A stretch of DNA of 64,000 nt. Origin: an uncultured Christensenella sp. (GTDB lineage Bacteria > Bacillota > Clostridia > Christensenellales > UBA1750). The stretch lies in contig CAJJNQ010000004.1 of NCBI GenBank assembly GCA_905193155.1, forward strand, positions 1-64,000, in the 5' to 3' direction. Under the pieces are notes generated by a model that saw only the letters and a list, made by a program, of their open reading frames with translations, ran no database searches and was not told the DNA's origin. Shown piece by piece: positions 37,690 through 47,567 of this stretch (its first letter is position 1; each line of letters starts with the position of its first letter). A program made the translations under genes and the position numbers.

Positions 37690-39834
37690 ATGCCCAATAT
37701 TCCCGCTTCCGACAAGACAAAGAACCGCATCGGGTGGCTCTTTTGTCTTGTTATTGTTTGTTTTCTGGTCATGGTAGGACGACTTTTCTACATCCAGATC
37801 ATCGACGGCGCGAATTTGCAGAGCCGGGCGCTCTCCCAGTGGACGCGCTCGTTCACCGTCACGGCCAAGCGCGGCGAGATCACCGACCGCAACGGCAAGG
37901 TGCTGGCGCAGTCGGCCAGCGCCGTGACCATCACCGCCGCCCCGGCGGACGTCGTCGGTGAGGAAACCGAGGATCCGGAAACCAAGCAGGAGCGCATCCG
38001 CACCACCGCCCAGAAGCTGGCCGAGGTGCTGGAGACAGACGAGCAGACGATATATGAGCGCATCACCGATACCTCCAAGAGCAGCGTGCGTCTGGCGCGA
38101 CAGGTCAAGCTCGAAGTGGGCGACGCCATCCGCGCGGCGAATCTGCGCGGCATCGCCGTGACCGAGGATACCGTCCGCGCCTACCCCATGGGGGATTTTC
38201 TGACGCAGGTGCTGGGCTTTTGCACGGCTTCGGGAGAGGGACAGGAAGGGCTGGAAAAGAGCCTGGATAAGGTCTTGAAGGGCACCGACGGCCGCATCGT
38301 TTCCGAAATTGATGCGCGTTCCCGCAAGATGGAAACCGGCGAGGAGGAATACATCGTCCCCAAAAACGGCTACACCGTGCAGCTGACCGTTGATTACATC
38401 ATTCAGGCCATCATGGAAAAGGTCGCGGATCAGGCGCTGGAGGCCAACGGCGCGGTGAGCGTGCAGGCCGTGATGATGAACGTCAAGACCGGCGAGATCC
38501 TCGGCATGGTCAACCGCCCCGGCTTTGACCTCAACAGCCCGCCGCGCGACGATCTTTCACAGCTATCCGCACTCATCCGCAATTCCTGCGTGCAGGACGC
38601 TTATGAGCCGGGCTCCACGTTCAAGATCCTCACCACCGCCCTCGCGCTGGAAAACGGCGTGACGAATATGGACGATACCTTCTATTGCAAGGGCTACGAA
38701 ATGGTGGACGGCGACAAGATCTCCTGCTGGCGCACCGGAAATCCGCACGGCTCCGAAACGCTGATGGAGGCCGTGGCCAATTCCTGCAACCCGGTGTTCA
38801 TCAACCTCGCCCTGCGTATGGGGATCGACACCTTTTACGACGGGCTGCATGCCTTCGGCATCGGCATGGACGTGCCCATCGACCTGCCCGGCGCAAGTTC
38901 AGGGCAGATGATCGCCTATAAATATGTGAAAAACGTCGATATTGCGCGCATGGCCTTCGGCCAGAGCGTGTCGGTATCGCCTGTGCAGCTGCTGACCGCA
39001 GCCGCTGCGGCCGTCAACGGCGGCGAACTGCTCAAGCCCCACGTCATCAGTGCCTATCTGGACGATAACGGCGAAGTGGTGCAGAGCTTTGAAAAGGAAG
39101 TCGTCGGCGCGCCGATTTCGGAAGAGACCTCCGCTGCTATGCGTCAGCTGCTCGAAAACGCCGTCGAAAACGGCGGCGGCCGCAACGCCTACATCGCGGG
39201 CTACCGCATCGGCGGCAAGACCGGCACGGCGCAGAAGTATGTGGACGGCAAGGTTAGCCACGACAAGCACATCTGCTCGTTCCTGGGCTTTGCGCCGATG
39301 GACGACCCGGAGATCGGCCTGCTGCTGATCGTGGACGAACCGTCCGTCCGCCCCGATTACGGCTCCACCGTCGCCGCGCCCTACGCGCGCATGATTATGG
39401 AAGAAACGTTAAAATATATGGGTGTGCAGCCCGAATATGAAGAGGGCGAGGCGGAAATCGCCGGCAAGACCGTCACCGTGCCGGACGTCACGGGCGTATC
39501 TCCCCAGCAGGCCAGCGACACGCTGACCGCCGCGGGACTGCGCACCATGGTGGACGGCATCGGCCAGACCATCACCGATCAGCTGCCCGCCGCGGGCGCG
39601 GAGGTGCCGGATGGGTCGCTGGTGGTGGTCTACACCGAAGAGGTCGAGGTGCAGGACGACGGCCTGGTGGATGTGCCGGATTTGACCGGCAAATCCCTCG
39701 TGCCCGCCAACCGCGCGCTGCGCGCCGTGGGGCTGCAAATGAAGATCAGCGGCAGCGGCGTGTGCGTCAGCCAAAGCCCCGCCGCCGGCGAGCGCGTCGC
39801 CTCCGGCACCACCGTGACAGTGGAATTCAATTAG
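37690..39834 (+). CDS. Class B penicillin-binding protein with two PASTA domains (FtsI/SpoVD type)
   Basis: A 714-residue division transpeptidase. A membrane anchor (LFCLVIVCFLVMVGRLFYI) near residue 25 is followed by a dimerisation domain and the transpeptidase domain. The catalytic serine is S309 in EPGSTFKIL, SxN is SCN in VANSCNPVF, and K510 lies in GGKTGTAQ. Two PASTA domains (about 595-653 and 658-714) end it, as in PBP2x; SpoVD of Bacillus has one. It may serve vegetative septation, spore cortex synthesis or both. The start at 37690 follows AAAGGAG by eleven bases; the frame is open further upstream. Confidence 0.93.
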   Translation: MPNIPASDKTKNRIGWLFCLVIVCFLVMVGRLFYIQIIDGANLQSRALSQWTRSFTVTAKRGEITDRNGKVLAQSASAVTITAAPADVVGEETEDPETKQERIRTTAQKLAEVLETDEQTIYERITDTSKSSVRLARQVKLEVGDAIRAANLRGIAVTEDTVRAYPMGDFLTQVLGFCTASGEGQEGLEKSLDKVLKGTDGRIVSEIDARSRKMETGEEEYIVPKNGYTVQLTVDYIIQAIMEKVADQALEANGAVSVQAVMMNVKTGEILGMVNRPGFDLNSPPRDDLSQLSALIRNSCVQDAYEPGSTFKILTTALALENGVTNMDDTFYCKGYEMVDGDKISCWRTGNPHGSETLMEAVANSCNPVFINLALRMGIDTFYDGLHAFGIGMDVPIDLPGASSGQMIAYKYVKNVDIARMAFGQSVSVSPVQLLTAAAAAVNGGELLKPHVISAYLDDNGEVVQSFEKEVVGAPISEETSAAMRQLLENAVENGGGRNAYIAGYRIGGKTGTAQKYVDGKVSHDKHICSFLGFAPMDDPEIGLLLIVDEPSVRPDYGSTVAAPYARMIMEETLKYMGVQPEYEEGEAEIAGKTVTVPDVTGVSPQQASDTLTAAGLRTMVDGIGQTITDQLPAAGAEVPDGSLVVVYTEEVEVQDDGLVDVPDLTGKSLVPANRALRAVGLQMKISGSGVCVSQSPAAGERVASGTTVTVEFN

Positions 39835-39893
39835 CGCAATTATGAGAATCTCTCTTATGTGAATATGAATGCAACGAGAAGGAGTGGACTTCA

Positions 39894-41345
39894 TTGAAAC
39901 TGACTGAGCTTGCAAGGAGCATTCCCGCGGGAGCGTCCGTTTCGGCGGAAGCCGAAGTGACGGGGCTTGTCTGCGATTCCCGAAAGGTGAAAAAGGGCGA
40001 CCTTTACTTCTGCCTGCCCGGCCTGCGCGTGGACGGCCATAACTTTGCCAAGGCCGCAGCGGATGCCGGCGCGGCGGCGCTCGTGGTGGAGCGGAAGCTG
40101 CCGGTGGATCTGCCGCAGGTGCTGGTGGAGGATGCAAGAGCCGCCATGTCCTATATGGCGCAGTGCTTCTACGGCTATCCTGCCGAAAAGATGCACGGCG
40201 TGGGCATCACCGGCACCAAGGGAAAGACCACGACTTCGTTCCTTGTGCGCGCCATCGCGCGCCATGCGGGGCACAAGGTCGGCCTGATGGGCACGGTCTG
40301 CACCTACATCGGCGAAGAGGAGGAGCCTGCAAGCCTGACCACACCCGATCCCATCGACGTGCAGTCGCTGCTGCGCCGCATGAAGGACGCCGGGTGCGAT
40401 TTTTATGTCATGGAGGTCTCTGCGCACGCGCTCGATCTGCGCAAGCTCGTCGGCATGAAGTTCGATCAGGGCATCTTTACGAACTTCTCGCAGGATCATC
40501 TGGATTATTTCGGCACGATGGAAACCTATCGCAGGGCGAAGGAAAAGTTCTTCGATCCCTTCTATATCGGCCATGCCGTCGTCAATGCCGACGATGAGGC
40601 GGGCAAATACATGCTGGGCCGGGTTCCCGCCACGACCTACGGCGTTTCCGCCCCTGCGGATGCCTACGCCAACGAGATTGAAATCCTCGAAAGCGGCGTG
40701 AGTTACCGCCTGCACTGGAAGGATGTCGTGCTGCCGCTGCACCTGCACATCTCCGGCATTTTCAACGTCTACAACAGCATGGCCGCCGCGGTGGCCTGCC
40801 TGGAGATGGGCATTTCGCCCGAGGACGTCAAAGCGGGGCTGGAGAGCGTCACGGTGGTGCCCGGCCGCATCGAGCCGCTGCCCACCCACACGCCCTACCG
40901 CGTGATCCTCGACTATGCCCACAGCCCCGCCTCGCTGGAGAGCATCCTCAAGACCATTCGCCAGTTCACGCGCGGAAGGCTCATCTGCGTCTTCGGCTGC
41001 GGCGGCGGAAGGGACAAGGAAAAGCGTCCCATCATGGGCGAGATCAGCGGGCGGCTGGCGGATTTCTCCGTCCTGACGAGCGATAATCCACGCCTGGAGG
41101 ATCCGATGGACATCCTGCGCGCCATTGAAGAGGGCATCAAGCGCACCACAGGCCCTTATGTCGTGATCGAGAACCGCCGCGAAGCCATCCGCTATGCGAT
41201 GCAGATGGGGCAGCCCGGAGACGTGATCGTGCTGGCGGGCAAGGGACACGAGACCTATCAGGACATCGGCGGGCAGAAGCATCCCTTCGATGAAAAGGTG
41301 GTCGTGCGCGAAATCCTTGCCGAAATGGACGAGGGCCGCGAATAA
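39894..41345 (+). CDS. murE: UDP-MurNAc-tripeptide synthetase MurE
   Basis: A 483-residue cytosolic ATP-dependent ligase adding the third amino acid to UDP-MurNAc-Ala-Glu. The P-loop is GTKGKTTTS and the C-terminal specificity motif is SDNPRLED; DNPR marks enzymes that use meso-diaminopimelate. The start is TTG, nine bases after AAGGAG; no better start exists. It follows the PBP gene in the usual order. The usual neighbour murF is missing. Confidence 0.95.
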   Translation: MKLTELARSIPAGASVSAEAEVTGLVCDSRKVKKGDLYFCLPGLRVDGHNFAKAAADAGAAALVVERKLPVDLPQVLVEDARAAMSYMAQCFYGYPAEKMHGVGITGTKGKTTTSFLVRAIARHAGHKVGLMGTVCTYIGEEEEPASLTTPDPIDVQSLLRRMKDAGCDFYVMEVSAHALDLRKLVGMKFDQGIFTNFSQDHLDYFGTMETYRRAKEKFFDPFYIGHAVVNADDEAGKYMLGRVPATTYGVSAPADAYANEIEILESGVSYRLHWKDVVLPLHLHISGIFNVYNSMAAAVACLEMGISPEDVKAGLESVTVVPGRIEPLPTHTPYRVILDYAHSPASLESILKTIRQFTRGRLICVFGCGGGRDKEKRPIMGEISGRLADFSVLTSDNPRLEDPMDILRAIEEGIKRTTGPYVVIENRREAIRYAMQMGQPGDVIVLAGKGHETYQDIGGQKHPFDEKVVVREILAEMDEGRE

Positions 41346-41384
41346 GTCTATCCAAACTTTCAAATACAAAGGAAGAAAACAACC

Positions 41385-42377
41385 ATGCAAAGTATGCTCT
41401 TTGCCCTGCTGGTCGCCTTTGCCGCGGTGCTGGCCATGGGCCCGTTCGTCATCCCCATGCTGCGCAGGCTCAATTTCAGCGCCACCGAGCGCAGCTACGG
41501 CCTGGTTTCCCACAACAAAAAGTCCGGCACGCCCTTGATGGGTGGGGTGATGATCATGCTCGCGCTGGGTGTGGTCGCGCTGGTGTTCTCCCCGGCGGAG
41601 ACCCGCTGGAGCCTGATGCTGCCCGCCGTGCTGTTCACGCTGGGCTTCAGCCTCACCGGCTTTGCGGACGACTTCATCAAGGTCGTGCTGCACCGCCCGG
41701 AGGGTCTTTCCTTCTGGCAGAAGATCCTGCTTCAGCTCGCACTGAGCATCGGCGCAGCGTTCTTCTGCTATAAGAGCCCGTATATCGGCTCGGCCATCTA
41801 CGTGCCCTTTACGCACATCCAGTGGGATCTGGGCGTGTGGTATATCCCCTTTGCCGCGTTTGTGATCCTGGCTACCACCAACTCCGTCAACCTCATCGAC
41901 GGCGTGGACGGCCTGAGCTCTTCCGTCACGACTGTGGTCATGGTCACGCTGGGGCTGATTGCGCTGTTTATGAACAATGCGGGGCTGGACCCGGAGGCCA
42001 CATCGGTGGTGATGGTGCTGGCGCTGGCTACCGCGGGCGCGTGCATGGGTTTCCTGCGCTTCAACACGTATCCGGCGCGCGTGTTCATGGGCGATACCGG
42101 CTCTTTTGCGCTGGGCGGGGCGTATGTCATGGCCTCGCTGGTGCTGCGCCAGCCGCTGCTGATCGTGCTGATGGGCTTTATGTATGTGCTCACCAGCGTC
42201 TCGGACATCATTCAGGTGTTCTCGGTCATGTTCCTGCACAAGCGCGTGTTCCGCATGGCGCCGCTGCATCATCACTTTGAGATGGGCGGCATGCCGGAGA
42301 CCCGCATCGTGGCGATGTATACGCTGGTGACGGCGATCCTCTGCGTGGTCGCGCTGCTGTCGCTGACCATCGGCTAA
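41385..42377 (+). CDS. mraY: Phospho-MurNAc-pentapeptide transferase MraY
   Basis: A 330-residue integral membrane enzyme with about ten spans that makes lipid I from UDP-MurNAc-pentapeptide and undecaprenyl phosphate. FADDFIKV carries the catalytic Asp pair, NLIDGVDGL the nucleophile region and LHHHFEMGG the His loop. The length is normal for Bacillota. Confidence 0.96.
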   Translation: MQSMLFALLVAFAAVLAMGPFVIPMLRRLNFSATERSYGLVSHNKKSGTPLMGGVMIMLALGVVALVFSPAETRWSLMLPAVLFTLGFSLTGFADDFIKVVLHRPEGLSFWQKILLQLALSIGAAFFCYKSPYIGSAIYVPFTHIQWDLGVWYIPFAAFVILATTNSVNLIDGVDGLSSSVTTVVMVTLGLIALFMNNAGLDPEATSVVMVLALATAGACMGFLRFNTYPARVFMGDTGSFALGGAYVMASLVLRQPLLIVLMGFMYVLTSVSDIIQVFSVMFLHKRVFRMAPLHHHFEMGGMPETRIVAMYTLVTAILCVVALLSLTIG

Positions 42378-42417
42378 ACAAAAAACTCTATCCGAAAGAA
42401 TTGGGCGGTGAATCATC

Positions 42418-43776
42418 ATGGATTTTGAAGGGAAAAAGATATTGGTCTGCGGCATGGCGCGCTCGGGCGTGGCCGCGGCGCAATGCCTGTATGAGCAGGG
42501 CGCGCGCGTGAGCATTTCGGACAGCAAAACGGAGGAAAAGCTTCAGGACGTGCTGGCTCCGCTGGACAAGCTGGACATCCGCAGGTGCCTGGGCGATACG
42601 GCCATCCCGCAGGATCTGAAAAGCTACGATCTGGTCGTGACCAGCCCCGGCATTCCGCTGACCGCGCCGATTCTCAAGGCGGCCAAGGAAGCGGGCGTGC
42701 CCATTATCGGCGAACTGGAGGCGGGGGCGCAGGTTTCCCGCGCGCCGCTTTACGCCATCACCGGCACCAACGGCAAGACCACCACCACGACCCTGATCGG
42801 CGAAATCTTCAAGAATTTCGGCAAGACCGCCTATGTCGTGGGCAACATCGGCTATCCCTTCACCGCGTGCGCCGCCAAGGCCACGGCGGAGGATGTGGCG
42901 GTGGCGGAGGTCTCCTCCTTCCAGCTGGAAACCATTGATACCTTCCATCCCCATGTCGCCGTCATGTGCAACATCACCGAGGATCACCTGAACCGCCACG
43001 GCACCATGGAAGAATACATCCGCATCAAGGAGCGTATTTTTGAAAACATGGGCAAGGACGATTGGGCCGTGCTGAACTACGACGATGAAATCGTCCGCGG
43101 CATGGCGCAGCGCGTGCACTGCAATGTCGCCTATTTCTCCCGCAAGCAGATGGTGGAAAACGGCGCGTGCGTTGAAAACGGCGAGGTAATCTTCGTGCTG
43201 GACGGCAAAAAGAAGCGCGTGATTCCTACGGAGGAAATCTATATCCCCGGCAATCACAACTTAGAAAACGCATTGGCTGCCACGGCGCTGACCATGCTGG
43301 CGGGCGTGCCCGCGAACATCGTCCGCCACACGCTCAAGACCTTCAAGGGCGTGGAGCACCGCATCGAGACCGTCCGCACCGTGGACGGCGTGACCTACAT
43401 CAACGACTCCAAGGGCACCAATGTGGACGCCTCCGTGCAGGCCGTGCGCGCCATGAAGGCGGGCACCGTGCTGCTGGCGGGCGGATATGATAAGCACTGC
43501 GATTTCCTGCCCTTCGCAAAGGAGATCAAGGACAGCAAAATCCATACCGTCGTGGTGCTGGGCGATACCGCCGACCAGATCGAAAAGGCGCTGCGGGAAG
43601 TCGGCTTTGAAAGCATCCTGCGCGCGGGCAGCTTTGAGGAGGCCGTGATGCTGGCGCGCTCCTGCGCCAAGCCCGGCGAAAACGTGCTGCTCTCGCCCGC
43701 GTGCGCCAGCTTCGATATGTTCAGCGATTATGAGCAGCGCGGCCGCGTCTTTAAGGAGATCGTGGGCCGCCTGTAA
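42418..43776 (+). CDS. murD: UDP-MurNAc-L-Ala:D-Glu ligase MurD
   Basis: A 452-residue cytosolic ATP-dependent ligase that adds D-glutamate to UDP-MurNAc-L-alanine. CGMARSGVAAA is the N-terminal nucleotide-like fold. GTNGKTTTTT is the P-loop, MCNITEDHLNRHGTM the metal/lysine region, and NDSKGTNVDAS follows in the C-terminal domain. It sits between mraY and ftsW in the normal order. Confidence 0.96.
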   Translation: MDFEGKKILVCGMARSGVAAAQCLYEQGARVSISDSKTEEKLQDVLAPLDKLDIRRCLGDTAIPQDLKSYDLVVTSPGIPLTAPILKAAKEAGVPIIGELEAGAQVSRAPLYAITGTNGKTTTTTLIGEIFKNFGKTAYVVGNIGYPFTACAAKATAEDVAVAEVSSFQLETIDTFHPHVAVMCNITEDHLNRHGTMEEYIRIKERIFENMGKDDWAVLNYDDEIVRGMAQRVHCNVAYFSRKQMVENGACVENGEVIFVLDGKKKRVIPTEEIYIPGNHNLENALAATALTMLAGVPANIVRHTLKTFKGVEHRIETVRTVDGVTYINDSKGTNVDASVQAVRAMKAGTVLLAGGYDKHCDFLPFAKEIKDSKIHTVVVLGDTADQIEKALREVGFESILRAGSFEEAVMLARSCAKPGENVLLSPACASFDMFSDYEQRGRVFKEIVGRL

Positions 43777-43809
43777 GCATGGATTCGGAAGAGAAGGGAA
43801 GTGGGAACG

Positions 43810-45165
43810 ATGAGCCGCTATGACGAACCCATGGACAGAGAGACGCGCAAGCGACGCCGTCAGGCAGAGGATCGACGTTCCCACATCAACGACCCCGCGC
43901 CCAAGCGTTGGACGTTGGCGAACATGTGGGTCTGGCACAAGCACCTGCCCGTTGACTGGGGCGTGGTGGTCTGCACCATCATCCTGACGCTGGTCGGGTC
44001 GCTGATGGTGCTTTCCGCTTCGTCCTATGCCATGGGCGTTTCGGGCGACGGCGATGCGATGAGCGAATTCAACACCCAGGTGCAGGGCATGATTCTGGGC
44101 GGCATTGGCTTCTTTTTCGCCGCGAATCTGGATTACCGCTGGCTCAACCAGCGCTGGATCGTCAAAACGCTCTGCTTTGCGTCCTTCATCATGCTGGCGC
44201 TGGTCGTGCTGCTGCCCAGAGCGGCGAAGATCATTCCGGCTGTCAACAGCGGCGCACTGTTCATCCGCTCGCCGTATCTGAACGACGCCTACCGCTGGCT
44301 GCGCATCGGCACAAAAAGTGCGTATATTTCCATCCAGCCCTCGGAGATCCTGAAGGTCGCCGTGGTGTTGTATCTGGCCTACTACATGAACATGCGGCAA
44401 AACAGCATGCACCTGTTCTGGAAGAACAATTTCGGCTGTCTGCTGGTCGTGGGCGTGCTGGATGTGCTGCTGCTGGCGCAGCCCAACCTTTCCACCGCGT
44501 CGCTGATCGCCATTGTGACGCTGGTGATGATGATGGCCGGCGGCATGAAGCCCTCGACGATTGCGATTCTGCTGGTGATCGCGGTGGCGGGATTCTATGT
44601 TCTGGCGCGCTATGTCATCGAGGATCGCTGGATCCGCATCACATCGTTTCTGAACCCCTGGGCGGAAGGGGTGAGCGATAAGGCGGGCTATCAGCTGGTG
44701 CAGAGCTATTACGCGCTGGGCAACGGTGGCTGGTTCGGCACGGGGCTGGGACTTTCCAAGCAGAAACATCTGTTTTTGCCCTATGCCTATTCCGACTTCA
44801 TCTTCGCGGTCGTGGGCGAGGAACTGGGCTTTGTCGGCGGCGTGACGATCCTGAGCGTGTTTTTGACGCTGATCTATTTCGGTCTGCGCATCGCCGTCAA
44901 CGCAGTGGACCGCTTTGGGACCTATCTTGCGCTGGGCACGACCTCGCTGATCGCCGTGCAGGTGATCTTTAACGTGCTGGTCGTGACGGGCTTTGCCCCG
45001 ACCACCGGCATCCCGCTGCCGTTTTTTACCTCCGGCGGCACCACGATGGCCATTTTCCTGACCACCATGGGGCTGTTGGTTTCGGTCTCGCGGCGCTCTG
45101 CGGCGCTGCGCGAACAGCTCCTGCCGCCTGCGCTGCACCGCCTGCGGGAAAAAAACGCGGCCTGA
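43810..45165 (+). CDS. ftsW: FtsW/RodA/SpoVE-family peptidoglycan glycosyltransferase
   Basis: A 451-residue SEDS protein with about ten spans that polymerises lipid II together with a class B PBP. A 45-residue basic cytoplasmic N-terminus precedes the first span. QPSEILKVAVVLY, GNGGWFGTGLGLSKQK and PTTGIPLPFFTSGGT are SEDS hallmarks. The ATG at 43810 has better spacing from AAGGGA than a GTG three codons upstream. It follows murD as ftsW or spoVE does; the partner is probably the PASTA PBP in the same cluster. Confidence 0.93.
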   Translation: MSRYDEPMDRETRKRRRQAEDRRSHINDPAPKRWTLANMWVWHKHLPVDWGVVVCTIILTLVGSLMVLSASSYAMGVSGDGDAMSEFNTQVQGMILGGIGFFFAANLDYRWLNQRWIVKTLCFASFIMLALVVLLPRAAKIIPAVNSGALFIRSPYLNDAYRWLRIGTKSAYISIQPSEILKVAVVLYLAYYMNMRQNSMHLFWKNNFGCLLVVGVLDVLLLAQPNLSTASLIAIVTLVMMMAGGMKPSTIAILLVIAVAGFYVLARYVIEDRWIRITSFLNPWAEGVSDKAGYQLVQSYYALGNGGWFGTGLGLSKQKHLFLPYAYSDFIFAVVGEELGFVGGVTILSVFLTLIYFGLRIAVNAVDRFGTYLALGTTSLIAVQVIFNVLVVTGFAPTTGIPLPFFTSGGTTMAIFLTTMGLLVSVSRRSAALREQLLPPALHRLREKNAA

Positions 45166-45240
45166 GCGCCGCTTTTCCCGGAAATGTGAACCTTTCCGTC
45201 TGCTTTGGCATATCCTGCCAGCGTTGAAGGAGGGGTTGCC

Positions 45241-46506
45241 ATGGAAGCGTATTCCATCGTGGGCGGGGCGCCGCTTTGCGGAGAGGCAGCGGTCTATGGC
45301 GCGAAGAACGCCGTGCTGCCGCTGATGGCGGCGTGTATGCTCGTGCGCGGGCAGATCAAGCTTTCGGGATGTCCGGATCTATCGGATGTGCGCAGTATGA
45401 GCCGGGTGCTGGAAAGCTTCGGCTGCAAGGCGGCGCGCGAAGGACGGGAGCTGATCGTGGATTCCGCCGGCGCGGCCGCGGGCGCCATGCCCGAGACGCT
45501 CTCCAAGAAAATGCGCTCCTCGATTTTTCTGCTGGGACCGGTGCTCGCGCGCTTCGGACAGGCGGATTTCACCTATCCCGGCGGGTGCGAGATCGGGCTT
45601 CGGCCCATCGATCTGCATTTGCAGGGCCTGCGGGCGCTCGGCGCGCAGATTGAGGAAAAGCATGGGCACATCCTGTGCAGCGGCGCGCTGCACGGGGGCG
45701 AGGTGCATTTGGATTACCCCTCCGTGGGCGCAACCGAGAATGTGATGATGGCGGCCTGCGGCGCGGCGGGCGATACTGTAATCCATAACGCCGCAAGGGA
45801 GCCGGAGATCGTCGATCTCGGGCGCTTCCTCAATGCCTGCGGGGCGCGCGTGCGCGGCATGGGCACCGACAGCATCCGCATTTCCGGCCGGGACGCACCG
45901 CTGCACGGCTGTACATATGCGCCGCTGCCCGACCGCATCTGCGCGGGCACGCTGTTGTGCGGCGCGGCAATCACCGGCGGCGACGTCTATGTGCGCGATG
46001 CGCGGGAACAGGATTTGTCCGCTCTGCTGCACAAGCTGCGCGAAACCGGGTGCGAAATACACCTGCCGCAGGGCGGCGGCGTGCGCGCGATTGCACCCAA
46101 ACGGCTGCGTGCGGTGCGCAGAATCGAAACCGCGCCGTTTCCCGGCTTTCCCACCGATATGCAGGCGCAGATGAGCGCGGTGCTGACGCGGGCGCGCGGC
46201 ACGTCGGTCGTGGTGGAAAACGTGTTTGAAAACCGCATGGGGTATGCTGCGGAACTGTGCCGCATGGGCGCGGACATCCAGATCAGCGGCCGCACGGCGG
46301 TGATCCGGGGCGTGAAGGCGCTGGACGGCGCAAGGGTGTGCGCGCGGGATCTGCGCGGCGGCGCGGCGCTGTGTTTGGCGGCGCTGGCTGCGCAGGGCGA
46401 AAGCCTGGTCGAGGGTGTGGAGCTGATCGACCGCGGACATGACAAATTGGAGGATACGCTGTTGGCGTTGGGCGGGAGCATCCGCCGCATAACGGAAGAA
46501 CAATAA
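45241..46506 (+). CDS. murA: UDP-GlcNAc 1-carboxyvinyltransferase MurA
   Basis: A 421-residue cytosolic enzyme for the first committed peptidoglycan step, adding enolpyruvate to UDP-GlcNAc. GAKNAVLPLM is the substrate-binding opening. C116 in PGGCEIGLRPIDLH is the loop cysteine alkylated by fosfomycin, so sensitivity is expected. ATENVMMAA and the final RGHDKLEDTL are typical. AAGGAGG precedes the ATG. It occupies the place where murG, murC or murB usually lie. Confidence 0.94.
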   Translation: MEAYSIVGGAPLCGEAAVYGAKNAVLPLMAACMLVRGQIKLSGCPDLSDVRSMSRVLESFGCKAAREGRELIVDSAGAAAGAMPETLSKKMRSSIFLLGPVLARFGQADFTYPGGCEIGLRPIDLHLQGLRALGAQIEEKHGHILCSGALHGGEVHLDYPSVGATENVMMAACGAAGDTVIHNAAREPEIVDLGRFLNACGARVRGMGTDSIRISGRDAPLHGCTYAPLPDRICAGTLLCGAAITGGDVYVRDAREQDLSALLHKLRETGCEIHLPQGGGVRAIAPKRLRAVRRIETAPFPGFPTDMQAQMSAVLTRARGTSVVVENVFENRMGYAAELCRMGADIQISGRTAVIRGVKALDGARVCARDLRGGAALCLAALAAQGESLVEGVELIDRGHDKLEDTLLALGGSIRRITEEQ

Positions 46507-46534
46507 AAAAGCGGACAAAAGGAAGGGACAAAGC

Positions 46535-47389
46535 GTGCGCGCAAGAATCTATCTGGTGCTGTTTTTGCTGCTGGTGGTGATCGCGGGCAGCGGATATGCG
46601 TGCAGCGAGGCCATGCGCGTGCGCGAGGTCGTGGTGCTCGGCTGCGAGGTGCACGACCCCGCCGAGGTCGTGGATCTGGCCAGCATCGCCAACGAGGAGA
46701 GCGTCTTTGCACTGCGCTTTGACCAAATTAAGGAGCGCATCAACGCAAATCCTTATTACGAAGTGGAATCCGTGCGCTATGTCTTTCCGGATAAGCTGCG
46801 CATCTCGGTGCACGAGCGCCGCGCCAGCGCGCTGATTTCCACGCTGGACGGCGTGCTCGTCGTGGATGAGACCGGATTTGTGCTCGAAAAACAGCCGACC
46901 ATGGGAGACCTTTCGCTGCCTGTGGTCAGCGGCCTGCGCCTGACGGAGGGAACGAAGGTGGGGGAGACCGTCGTTTCCTCTCAGGAAAGTCAGATCGACG
47001 CGATGCACGCCATTTTGACGCAGCTCTACGAGCAGAACGCCTCTCAGCTCATTTCCGAAATCAATCTGGACGCGGTGTCCGACCTTTGGATGACCACGGT
47101 CAGCGGTTTCGAGGTGCGTCTGGGCAACTTTGAGAACATGGATCAAAAGATCCGTTGGCTGCGCGGCGTAGAGCCGGTGTTGGTTTCCGAGGGGTATCAG
47201 GGCGGCGTGATCACGGTTTCGACCGGTAAAAACGCTTCTTATCTGCCCGTCAGCGGCGAAGGCGAGCTCATCGAGCCAAACGCGCAGCCCGATACGGCGG
47301 GGGATCCCGATGCGGCAGCCGACCCCGACACAACGTCCGATCCCGGTGCGTCGCAGGAGCCGGACGCGACGCCGCAGCCCGAAGAGTGA
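46535..47389 (+). CDS. ftsQ: Cell division protein FtsQ/DivIB
   Basis: A 284-residue bitopic division protein. A short cytoplasmic start and one span (IYLVLFLLLVVIAGSGY) lead to a POTRA domain (about 28-95, with VREVVVLGCEVHDPAEVV and FPDKLRISVHERRASALI) and an FtsQ beta domain. The C-terminal tail (from about 245) is a Pro/Asp/Ala-rich repeat (PDTAGDPDAAADPDTTSDP), probably disordered outside the membrane. It links FtsL and the PBP in the divisome. The start is a GTG. Confidence 0.9.
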   Translation: MRARIYLVLFLLLVVIAGSGYACSEAMRVREVVVLGCEVHDPAEVVDLASIANEESVFALRFDQIKERINANPYYEVESVRYVFPDKLRISVHERRASALISTLDGVLVVDETGFVLEKQPTMGDLSLPVVSGLRLTEGTKVGETVVSSQESQIDAMHAILTQLYEQNASQLISEINLDAVSDLWMTTVSGFEVRLGNFENMDQKIRWLRGVEPVLVSEGYQGGVITVSTGKNASYLPVSGEGELIEPNAQPDTAGDPDAAADPDTTSDPGASQEPDATPQPEE

Positions 47390-47472
47390 CTTACGCGGCA
47401 CGGAAGATGTTTCCAATTCGTAAAGACTTGAAAAAACCGCTGCCTTTTTGCGCTCTTTGCGCAGCGCAGACC

Positions 47473-47501
47473 TTTTCAATGCGGCAAAATTGAAGTATAA
47501 T
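47473..47501 (+). promoter_or_regulatory. Internal promoter before ftsA-ftsZ
   Basis: TTTTCA (47473-47478) and TATAAT (47496-47501) are 17 bases apart in the 178-base gap between ftsQ and ftsA. Confidence 0.65.
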
Positions 47502-47567
47502 AGAAAAATAGAATGGGCAAGTTGTGCAGACAATATGCCCGTAACCGGTTGGGAGGTAGTACGTAAC

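Noticed and set aside
39891..42527. Very long antisense open frame opposite murE and mraY
   Set aside because: It is a shadow caused by GC-biased codon use; the plus-strand genes carry full conserved motifs. The same holds for the long antisense frames opposite sufB, ftsZ and the M56 peptidase gene.
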